A stretch of DNA of 45,137 nucleotides, taken from a virus. The stretch covers positions 1 to 45,137 of the IMG/VR virus record IMGVR_UViG_3300046804_003816; one strand, written 5' to 3'. The position numbers were made by a program, and so were the translations under genes. Numbering within the stretch: position 1 is the first letter of the stretch; the number at the start of each line of letters is the position of its first letter. Below are positions 39,237 to 45,137 of this stretch, piece by piece. The notes beneath the pieces were generated by a model. That model was given only the letters and a program-made list of their open reading frames with translations. It made no database searches and was not told where the DNA came from.

Positions 39237-39781
39237 CGTCTTTTCCAATTCTCTAATATCTGTTGATTACCAGAATATATTATTTTCTGCCAGCATGTAT
39301 TGTCGCATTCGTTAGGGCAAGTTAGATACTTGTAATTATCTGTTTGGAATGTTACGCCGTAAACTTTTTTAAAATTACGTATGACCCATTCTTCCCAGTT
39401 GTCTGTTTGCCTGCTTATAAAATATAATTTGCAGTCAGTGTTATCCTTTAACCACAATATTTGACTCTTAGCACTTTCTGCAAAGCTAGGACTCATCACT
39501 CTAGGAAAAGGAATTTTATTACTGTGTTTCCACAAACGATTTAATATACGATATGCTCCACTCGGCCAGCAGTCTCTACTAGAAATACTACTGCACATTT
39601 CGGGAATACCATTATCGTCAAAGCAAATAGTGTATGCGATTATGCCTGCATAATCAAATGCGTTTTTGCTATAGTTTTCCCACAACCTATGAGATTGATC
39701 TTGATACTGTTGTTCTCGCAATTGATCAAATAATTGATCGAGGTATTCATTAGTGTTCGGTGCCCATGTTACTGTTTGCAT
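39233..39781 (-). CDS. Small protein of accessory island, acetyltransferase-like
   Basis: 182 residues. NEYLDQLFDQLREQQYQDQSHRLWENYSKNAFDYAGIIAYTICFDDNGIPEMCSSI has the order of an N-terminal GNAT-like helix followed by strands, and RDCWPSGAYRILNRLWKHS could take the place of the acetyl-CoA loop, but the consensus Q/RxxGxG/A is absent. Cysteines near the C-terminus (TCPNECDNTC) may bind metal. I recognise the type from aquatic phage genomes, unannotated. Coupled to the ATP-grasp gene by a 4-nt overlap and to the PP-loop gene by 13 nt. Confidence 0.68.
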   Translation of the reverse strand: MQTVTWAPNTNEYLDQLFDQLREQQYQDQSHRLWENYSKNAFDYAGIIAYTICFDDNGIPEMCSSISSRDCWPSGAYRILNRLWKHSNKIPFPRVMSPSFAESAKSQILWLKDNTDCKLYFISRQTDNWEEWVIRNFKKVYGVTFQTDNYKYLTCPNECDNTCWQKIIYSGNQQILENWKRR

Positions 39782-40641
39782 AGTAACCTTTCAACTAAGG
39801 GGTGGTAATCTTCATAGTAGATTCCTCCCCATTGTTTTTCTAGTTCAGAAAAAATTTTTAAATTTTCATGTTGAAATATATCACTTTTTTCTATGTTTTC
39901 ATAACCTGTGTATTTTGTTCTTTGTAGCATATTAAAGTCAGTTCCATTGTTATACACAAAAATTTTACTAGTGTTATTTCCTAGTTTACCTGGATGTTGA
40001 TTGTTGGCTAGTTCAAACATTCGCGGCTCTAGTAGGAACGACAAGAACTGCTCTGCTGTATAATTTAAAATAAAAGGACAACCATCAAGACTATATTTTT
40101 TAAAATAGGTTAATATAGAGTGAACTAGCTCGTGTTCAACTAACTGCCAAATATCATCTCTGGGTTTCAAGTACGGCGGCGCATCTCCAAGTACAACGAA
40201 TCCGTCAATCATACTTGATGCGTACATAGTAGCAGGAATCTGATAGCCGCCGCATTTGATAGATTGTGCTATGTCTAATATTTTTCCACTTTTTACAAAC
40301 TCGTCAAAATCTATGTCGATGACTATCGGCTTAATATTTTTACTTTCACAAAAATCAAACGCATATTTTAAATCGTGCTGATTATAGTTACTTAACTTTA
40401 TAATTACAGGAGTAAAATCAAAACCTAATTTTAGAAATACGTTGAAGACATATTCGCTATCTAAACCGCCGCTATACAATAGGTGTAGTCTTCCTGTCTT
40501 GTTTGCATATATGTATTCTGCAACTTCTAGAGTTTCTTCAAAGTAAGACTTTATTTTTTTGTTAGGCGGTTGTATGTTAACTTTCCACGACGGCCCATTG
40601 CCCGAGCTAGTCATGTAGTTGTCTTTAACCAACTCTATCAT
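39769..40641 (-). CDS. PP-loop ATPase, second of three
   Basis: 290 residues; SGGLDS at residues 57-62 in GRLHLLYSGGLDSEYVFNVFLKLG, with the following strand FTPVIIKLSNYNQHDLKYAFDFCESKNIKPIVIDIDFDEFV typical of the family. It is shorter than the other two and has only the ATPase half. The ATGA overlap with the GNAT gene upstream suggests a product pair: PP-loop activation plus acetyl transfer. It could act on a sugar or amino acid, as in N-acetyl-sugar amidotransferase-like enzymes; this is inference. Confidence 0.83.
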   Translation of the reverse strand: MIELVKDNYMTSSGNGPSWKVNIQPPNKKIKSYFEETLEVAEYIYANKTGRLHLLYSGGLDSEYVFNVFLKLGFDFTPVIIKLSNYNQHDLKYAFDFCESKNIKPIVIDIDFDEFVKSGKILDIAQSIKCGGYQIPATMYASSMIDGFVVLGDAPPYLKPRDDIWQLVEHELVHSILTYFKKYSLDGCPFILNYTAEQFLSFLLEPRMFELANNQHPGKLGNNTSKIFVYNNGTDFNMLQRTKYTGYENIEKSDIFQHENLKIFSELEKQWGGIYYEDYHPLVERLLCKQ

Positions 40642-41102
40642 TTAAGTTTTTTACCCATGTAATGGAAAACTTGCCCCATACCAACTTTTTCAGCAGACGC
40701 TAGACGCACTTTATTATTTTTGTGTACATGGCTACTTATTGCCCAGCAACCTTTTTCTTTAGCTACTTGTTCAAAATAAGGATGCATCATTGTGTATATT
40801 CCACGACCTCTAGAATCTTCGTCTACTGCACTAAGAACAATCCATAATGTTCCGCTTGTTTTAACAAATTCAGTACTATAAACTATGTGTCCTAAAATTT
40901 TATCATTGCTATCTACAGCATATACTCCACCACAGTTTCCGTCCTCCCAAGACGTAAACGGATATCCAAAACCGTTATCGATTAGATTAGCAATTTGTCT
41001 TAGAAAGAATGTGTAGAACGGACTCATAGCCAAAGTAGTTGAGTTGAAGATTCGAATTTCATTACCAAGTTTATCAGTTTCAGTTCCCATTAATGTAATC
41101 AT
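40638..41102 (-). CDS. GNAT-family acetyltransferase
   Basis: 154 residues. Acetyl-CoA loop R-G-R-G-I-Y in SAVDEDSRGRGIYTMMHPYFEQVAKEKGCWAISSHVHKNN, preceded by KILGHIVYSTEFVKTSGTLWIVLSAV and followed by the N-x-x-x-x-x-x-x-x-x-x-G motif KVRLASAEKVGMGQVFHYMGKKL. Transfers acetyl (or acyl) to an amine. The start has GGAGG and an exact TATAAATA late promoter. It is the first gene of the PP-loop/ATP-grasp/desaturase transcription unit, which runs from 41102 down to 35900. Confidence 0.87.
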   Translation of the reverse strand: MITLMGTETDKLGNEIRIFNSTTLAMSPFYTFFLRQIANLIDNGFGYPFTSWEDGNCGGVYAVDSNDKILGHIVYSTEFVKTSGTLWIVLSAVDEDSRGRGIYTMMHPYFEQVAKEKGCWAISSHVHKNNKVRLASAEKVGMGQVFHYMGKKLK

Positions 41103-41116
41103 AATTACCTCCGAGA

Positions 41117-41124
41117 TATTTATA
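41117..41124 (-). promoter_or_regulatory. Consensus late promoter TATAAATA
   Basis: Minus-strand exact TATAAATA (41124-41117), 14 bp before ATG 41102, leaving room for GGAGG in the short leader. It lies just after the intrinsic terminator of the DctP gene and drives the accessory unit below. Confidence 0.82.
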
Positions 41125-41141
41125 GAGCATAATGTATAGCC

Positions 41142-41167
41142 AAAAAAAAAGGCTCCGAAGAGCCTTT
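41142..41167 (-). terminator. Intrinsic terminator (UUCG tetraloop)
   Basis: On the minus strand AAAGGCTC - TTCG - GAGCCTTT followed by a run of T: a textbook rho-independent terminator, 16 nt after the DctP-like stop. Confidence 0.93.
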
Positions 41168-41183
41168 AAAGGTCAACTACAAA

Positions 41184-42128
41184 TTAATGTAGTTTAATCT
41201 TTTGTACCAACCCTGGTGTGAAGAAGTTTTCGAATTTCTCATAAACTACTTTTGTAGCTTCGGCAAAGCGAGACTGTTCTTCCTGACTCATCTTAACAAC
41301 TTCAATACCATCGGCTTCTGCGCGAGCTTGTACTAGAGCAATGTCTTCAATACTTAGTGTACGCTCATGACGAGCAGCAACTTTAGCACTTTCAGAAACA
41401 ACTGTTTGTAGATCTGGGCTTAGGCTGTTCCAGAAGTCTGTACCAATTAGAATAGTTGTTAGGAACAAGCTGTGTTCTGTGTGGTTAATGACTTTAGAAA
41501 CTTTATCATGTCCTAGTGCGTAAACACGAGGATATGTGCTTTCGCCAACTGTTACGTTAGCAGAACCTAAGTTCTCTGAAAGTTCTTCTAGTTCCATTGG
41601 AACTACATCAGCACCTAGTGTCTTGAATGTTTCAATAGCAACTGGGCTGAAACTTGTACGCATTTTCATACCGCGTAGATCTTCAATCTTAGCAACAGTT
41701 TCGTTACCAGGAATGATACGGAACCCACCGCTGTATGTAAATGCTAGGCCTTTAACTTTCTTAGAATTTTCTAAGCTGCTTAAAAGCTCAGCACCAACTT
41801 CACCTTCAAATACGCGACTAGCGTGGTCGTGGTCCTTAAACAAGAACGGTAGATCTAAAGCAAAGAAATCTTTATTGATCTTACCTAGTGTAATTGTGTA
41901 AGTTTGGCTCATTTGAATGTCGCCTGCATCTAGCAAATCTACTAGATCATGCTTACCAACTACAACACCGTTGTTATACTTTTCAGCATATTCGCTCATA
42001 GTCATAACTTCGATTTCTAGTTGTTCAGGAGCACGAGCATTTACTTCGTCTGCAAATACTTTTGCAGCACGGATAAACAACTCGATTGGCTCATGGGCTA
42101 GAACCCATTTTACTTGACGTTTTGTCAT
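41184..42128 (-). CDS. DctP-like TRAP substrate-binding protein without signal peptide
   Basis: 314 residues from ATG 42128 (MTKRQVKWVLAHEP), with GGAG 7 nt upstream; the ATG 12 nt earlier overlaps this ribosome-binding site. TRAP-type DctP features: FALDLPFLFKDHDHASRVF, LEDLRGMKMR-type IEDLRGMKMRTSFSPVAIETFKTLGADVVPM, and LTTILIGTDFWNSLSPDLQTVV. Normally DctP is periplasmic and brings carboxylates (or taurine and other substrates) to a DctQM permease. Here the mature domain begins within about 6 residues, there is no signal peptide and no permease gene, so the protein would stay in the cytoplasm. It has its own late promoter and terminator: a single-gene unit. Confidence 0.88.
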   Translation of the reverse strand: MTKRQVKWVLAHEPIELFIRAAKVFADEVNARAPEQLEIEVMTMSEYAEKYNNGVVVGKHDLVDLLDAGDIQMSQTYTITLGKINKDFFALDLPFLFKDHDHASRVFEGEVGAELLSSLENSKKVKGLAFTYSGGFRIIPGNETVAKIEDLRGMKMRTSFSPVAIETFKTLGADVVPMELEELSENLGSANVTVGESTYPRVYALGHDKVSKVINHTEHSLFLTTILIGTDFWNSLSPDLQTVVSESAKVAARHERTLSIEDIALVQARAEADGIEVVKMSQEEQSRFAEATKVVYEKFENFFTPGLVQKIKLH

Positions 42129-42152
42129 ATGTTTCTCCATTTAACGTTAAAT

Positions 42153-42176
42153 TAAGCAGGTCATGACTCCTGCTTA
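42153..42176 (-). other. 5' hairpin of the DctP transcript
   Basis: TAAGCAGG/CCTGCTTA inverted repeat around a TCATGA centre. It lies immediately after the predicted late +1 (about 42172), so the mRNA would begin with a hairpin, which could protect it from 5'-end-dependent decay. Confidence 0.5.
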
Positions 42177-42177
42177 G

Positions 42178-42185
42178 TATTTATG
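42178..42185 (-). promoter_or_regulatory. Late-type promoter CATAAATA for DctP-like gene
   Basis: Minus-strand CATAAATA (42185-42178), one base from consensus, about 50 bp ahead of ATG 42128. Confidence 0.65.
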
Positions 42186-42205
42186 TCTTTTGGATTTAGC
42201 TGTAG

Positions 42206-43105
42206 TTATCTGGTACTTTTTTGGCTATCTTCTATCTGTTTACGATACTTAGCTTGCAGTCTTTTAACTTGATCTACAGATTTCGTGTAAAATTCCTCAG
42301 TACTAACACCGTCAAATTGTGGCGGACGCATAGCAGACAATTTAAATATCTCTGCTTCCCCTACTTTATTTGTAGCATTGGTTAATATGATTCCTATGGC
42401 TTTGCGCCGGCCTTCAGGCATTTGTCGTTGTGCAACGGCTATATTAAAAATGTAAGGAGCATCAATGCCCATTTCTTTTAGAGTTTTAATCTTAGGTTCT
42501 TGAGGTAATCTAGCAGGACAGCTGGCAGCAACCATTTGCATCTTTAGGTTTTTGGTTTTTAATGATTCGTAACCTTCGTACTTGTCGATTACGAACTCAA
42601 CTCCGTTATTGCCCACCATATTAACTAGGGCATCATTGTTGCTTCTAAACACAATGTATCTAACATCAAACTTGTGTTTTTCTCCAAGGGCAAGGGCTGT
42701 TAGGTGTGCGGCATTACCAAACCCAACACCGCCTACGACAAATTCTTTTTGCCCTGTTAACGGTTTGTTTGTAACTACTGCCCAGCAAGCATCTCCAAAA
42801 GCATATACTGGAGTATAATCATTTTCTTGTAATCTGCCAGCTGCTAAATTTTCAACATATGCTGGAGCAATAATAGCAATACTGTTTTCATCTAAGCTCT
42901 TAACTGCAATAACTTGATTACCACCAGGCTTAAATTCTACCACAAATTTATAGATAGACTGCATAGCGTTAGCTTCGTCTACGACTTTGAATAGTGCAGG
43001 TGTTGCACTATGTCCAGGGCTATAAGGACTATAAATTTTAATTGTTTCTGTGGCATTAGTAATGCCTGCAAAACATAGTAAAATACTAACCAAAAAGTTT
43101 TTCAC
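42206..43105 (-). CDS. TctC/Bug-family periplasmic solute-binding protein
   Basis: 299 residues from GTG 43105, with GGAG 5 nt upstream; the in-frame TTG upstream would read through that site. Signal peptide MKNFLVSILLCFAGITNA then TETIKIYSPYSPGHSATP. Bug/TctC features: KPGGNQVIAVKSL, VGGVGFGNAAHLTALALG, a DVRYIVFRSNNDALVNMVGNNGVEF strand-helix, and TLKEMGIDAPYIFNIAVAQRQMPEGRRKAI. These proteins bind organic acids or amides for tripartite tricarboxylate transporters and are very abundant in Betaproteobacteria. No TctAB permease is present, so it would capture solute for a host transporter or act in sensing. Confidence 0.85.
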   Translation of the reverse strand: MKNFLVSILLCFAGITNATETIKIYSPYSPGHSATPALFKVVDEANAMQSIYKFVVEFKPGGNQVIAVKSLDENSIAIIAPAYVENLAAGRLQENDYTPVYAFGDACWAVVTNKPLTGQKEFVVGGVGFGNAAHLTALALGEKHKFDVRYIVFRSNNDALVNMVGNNGVEFVIDKYEGYESLKTKNLKMQMVAASCPARLPQEPKIKTLKEMGIDAPYIFNIAVAQRQMPEGRRKAIGIILTNATNKVGEAEIFKLSAMRPPQFDGVSTEEFYTKSVDQVKRLQAKYRKQIEDSQKSTR

Positions 43106-43106
43106 T

Positions 43107-44354
43107 TTATCTCCAATCAATTTTAAATTTTGTTAAGTTTTCTTTATAAAAGTTTTGCACACTAGGATCATCAATGTACATTACTTCATAGTTTTTAGTT
43201 AGTCCAATACGAGAAACTGGTCTTAGAGATTTTGGAATATTGCTTACATCCTGCCTGTGCCCTATTACCCACAATGACTCTAATTTAACTTTAAAGTTTT
43301 TATACCAGTCATTACGATCAAATTCCCAGATATAATCTTTAGCGGCTGTTTTATAACTTGCCGGCGTTGATTTAATTTTTAAACCATTGTTATTGTTTAC
43401 CATACTCCAACGTTGGTAGTCCGGGTAACTAAACCAATTGACAATTTTACGCATTACTGTTTCAACTTCCATGGTGTCATTAATATAAATGCTACCTCTA
43501 ACTGCACAGTTAAGATATTTGATATTAAAAATCATCCACCAGAAAAAATCATGTAGACTATTAACTGGTACTGTGGCAGTATCGATATTTCTAACTAGTT
43601 TTTCGTAAAGTAACTTTCCAAAATCAGGATCTGCTTGCACACTTAGATAACTTATTAACAAATCTTTATACCTACTATAATGTATTTCAGGATCTGAAAT
43701 CTTGTACTTAATGTTTGATAGTTCTACTCTAGACTCGTTACTTAATGTACCGGCCCATGCATCGTAGTTATTATAAAGAACTAATCCAAATAATGTTCCA
43801 AAAATACAATCGCCCTCATCAGCAGTTATAGGCGTATAACCTTGAGAAATAATATCGTCGTACTTGTTCTTGTCGCTGTCAATTATATCAAATTTGTCCT
43901 GGACATAGCTATTCCAAAAATGTGGGTTTTCTATTATAGTCTCGACGCTGGCACAAACTACTACACTTTTTAATTCTTCCACAGTTAAGTTTTTTATCAG
44001 GGCAGACATGACAACTGTGCTATCAATGCCTCCGGAAAACATCACAGCAAAACGTTCTCCTTGATTTATTCTTTGCTTTATCAACAAGGCTTGTTCATCT
44101 GAAATTTCTTCAAATGTCTTATTGAATGTCGGATTATAAACTGGCATTTCGTATCCAGGAATCAGATCCTGTTTCCAAGGTAATGACCATTCACCGTTTC
44201 TGCTTATGAACCGACAAGGGTTGACTCTTCGCGCCATATTAATGTAAAACTTTCCGCCGTCATCACATTCTGGATACATTGTATTCCAAAAATTATCATG
44301 GTAAAAGTTAAAACTTACATTTGAAAAGTAAATGGTATCATCTGGCCGGATCAT
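43107..44354 (-). CDS. PP-loop ATPase (asparagine-synthetase-like), third of three
   Basis: 415 residues. SGGIDS at 107-112 in RFAVMFSGGIDSTVVMSALIKNL; an N-terminal 70-residue domain (IYFSNVSFNFYHDNFWNT) precedes it, but without the N-terminal cysteine of a glutaminase. The C-terminal region contains RGSIYINDTMEVETVM and KSLRPVSRIGLTKNYEV, comparable to the C-terminal half of asparagine synthetase-like proteins used in natural-product amide formation. It follows the unknown gene at 44356 after 1 nt and precedes the Bug-type gene (stop at 43107, GTG 43105). Confidence 0.83.
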   Translation of the reverse strand: MIRPDDTIYFSNVSFNFYHDNFWNTMYPECDDGGKFYINMARRVNPCRFISRNGEWSLPWKQDLIPGYEMPVYNPTFNKTFEEISDEQALLIKQRINQGERFAVMFSGGIDSTVVMSALIKNLTVEELKSVVVCASVETIIENPHFWNSYVQDKFDIIDSDKNKYDDIISQGYTPITADEGDCIFGTLFGLVLYNNYDAWAGTLSNESRVELSNIKYKISDPEIHYSRYKDLLISYLSVQADPDFGKLLYEKLVRNIDTATVPVNSLHDFFWWMIFNIKYLNCAVRGSIYINDTMEVETVMRKIVNWFSYPDYQRWSMVNNNNGLKIKSTPASYKTAAKDYIWEFDRNDWYKNFKVKLESLWVIGHRQDVSNIPKSLRPVSRIGLTKNYEVMYIDDPSVQNFYKENLTKFKIDWR

Positions 44355-44355
44355 A

Positions 44356-45114
44356 TTAAAATAGCATTGTTGAAATATTTGTAAAGTTTATGCGTGTTAA
44401 CGGAATAAGAATCTCAGGTACAGGTTTATTTAAAATTTTATAGTAACCTTCCATTAGATAAACTTGATCGGTATAATTATTTTTCCAAAATTCAACAATT
44501 TTTTCCTCTGCTTCTTCTACACTATTTGAAAAGTATAAAATTTTTCTTAATTCAAAAAAGATACCTTTTTTAAGTTGAGATCTGTCTACCCTTGACGAAA
44601 CCTTCTCAGTCCACGAATCATCTAAGTATCTTTCTGCAAATCTGTTTGTATTTTCAAAATTGTAAAATGCATCTGTAATGTTTATAACATACACTTGCTG
44701 TTTAACAAAGTTAGCATACTCTGTTAACTTTGTTAGGATGCTGGTATTGTTTTTATAATCTTCCGGAATGCCCATTTCTATTATTTCATCTTTATCGTAT
44801 AAAAACTTGAGTAACGGGTGTTGTCTTCCTCCTACTAAAGGGCTAGGACCTACACGTTGTAATCTTTTATCCTGTATTGTATAATTGATACAATTATCAC
44901 TAGTAATATGTTTGGCGCTGGGCGGCATCATATATGCCACAGTAGGCAATTTAGAACTAAGGATCTCTGCTGTTTCAAAAGTCATCCAAAAGTCCATATC
45001 ATCGATTAATATAAATCGATCAAGACCCGGCGCAAAAATTCCGTGCCTGCGGTTATCTCCTTGAGAATTTACATAGAAGTGTTTGTAAAAATTATCATAT
45101 CGTTCTTGGATCAT
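44356..45114 (-). CDS. Unknown protein at the right edge of the island
   Basis: 252 residues. It includes FILIDDMDFWMTFETAEILSSKLPTVAYMMPPSAKHITSD, which reads like a nucleotide-binding or glycosyltransferase-like Rossmann segment, and QVYVINITDAFYNFENTNRFAERYLDD with a C-terminal amphipathic YYKILNKPVPEILIPLTRINF. No family recognised. It is immediately upstream of and coupled to a PP-loop ATPase gene, so it may be its partner, for example a substrate-binding or methyl/glycosyl-transfer subunit. That is inference. Confidence 0.7.
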   Translation of the reverse strand: MIQERYDNFYKHFYVNSQGDNRRHGIFAPGLDRFILIDDMDFWMTFETAEILSSKLPTVAYMMPPSAKHITSDNCINYTIQDKRLQRVGPSPLVGGRQHPLLKFLYDKDEIIEMGIPEDYKNNTSILTKLTEYANFVKQQVYVINITDAFYNFENTNRFAERYLDDSWTEKVSSRVDRSQLKKGIFFELRKILYFSNSVEEAEEKIVEFWKNNYTDQVYLMEGYYKILNKPVPEILIPLTRINFTNISTMLF

Positions 45115-45137
45115 AATAGCAACTCTCTTGCATCCTT
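45111..45137 (-). CDS. Possible C-terminal end of a gene continuing beyond the window
   Basis: The last bases read ...KDARELLL then TGA on the minus strand, with the TGA overlapping the ATG at 45114 (ATGA), the usual junction in this genome. Only eight codons are visible. Confidence 0.35.
   Translation of the reverse strand, partial: KDARELLL

Noticed and set aside
36685-44354. Assigning the PP-loop proteins as QueC (7-deazaguanine synthase)
   Set aside because: None of the three carries the C-terminal CxxC...C zinc site of QueC; only the SGGxDS loop is shared.
1-45137. CRISPR array, insertion sequence, integrase or attachment site
   Set aside because: No regularly spaced repeats, transposase-like or integrase-like proteins, or long direct repeats were seen by reading; a computed repeat search was not possible.

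Overview
The window is a piece of a large AT-rich, T4-like (myovirus-type) phage genome from an aquatic Gram-negative host. This rests on several things. Almost all genes lie on the minus strand, and start and stop codons are packed with ATGA, TAATG or GTGA overlaps. Octamers matching the T4 late promoter (TATAAATA and close variants) precede structural and other late genes. Two tail/fibre-like structural proteins are present. So is a set of host-derived metabolic genes typical of marine and freshwater T4-like phages: A-type Fe-S carrier, Fe/Mn superoxide dismutase, UV endonuclease, QueD-like, 2OG oxygenase, MazG-like, ClpP and ATP-dependent DNA ligase. Entericidin-like and TctC/Bug-like genes hint at a proteobacterial, perhaps betaproteobacterial, host. 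The host assignment is inference only.

Layout. 1-4049: a giant repeat-rich tail protein running off the left edge, preceded by an IscA-type Fe-S carrier. 4380-5740: two divergent late-promoter pairs serving a zinc-ribbon protein, SodB and an EF-hand membrane protein. 5734-8316: a unit with QueD-like, 2OG oxygenase, a small membrane protein, UvdE and YdcH. 8319-9840: a fibre protein with its own late promoter. 9861-11100: a lysine-rich unknown under a perfect sigma70 promoter. 11087-22801: a long minus-strand unit opening with DNA ligase, running through MazG-like, Bax-inhibitor-1 and three unknowns, and ending in an island of four radical SAM proteins and two SGNH-type hydrolases. 22790-33907: replication, repair and host-takeover style genes in several short operons, each behind a sigma70 promoter buried in the 3' end of the gene upstream. 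These include ClpP, small lipoproteins, an HNH endonuclease, a ParB-like protein, a metallophosphoesterase, IF-1, an AbrB-like protein, three HExxH proteins and one tRNA-like gene. 33918-45137: a second accessory island with a B12-type radical SAM enzyme, a fatty-acid desaturase, three PP-loop ATPases, a PurD-like ATP-grasp ligase, acetyltransferase-like genes and two orphan solute-binding proteins.

Two promoter classes divide the labour. Class 1 is TTGAC(A/T), 17 bp, then a TATAAT-like -10, seen at six places with identical spacing; it presumably drives early/middle genes with host RNA polymerase. Class 2 is the late (N)TAAATA octamer. Four genes (IscA, zinc-ribbon, SodB, AbrB-like) have the octamer ending exactly 5 nt before ATG with no Shine-Dalgarno, which predicts leaderless late mRNAs. 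The strongest candidates for an undescribed system are the two accessory islands: the twitch/SPASM radical SAM plus SGNH block (11087-18321), and the PP-loop, ATP-grasp, desaturase and GNAT block (34411-45114). Both look like small-molecule or surface/peptide modification pathways whose products cannot be read from sequence. No gap longer than 300 bases lacks a gene.
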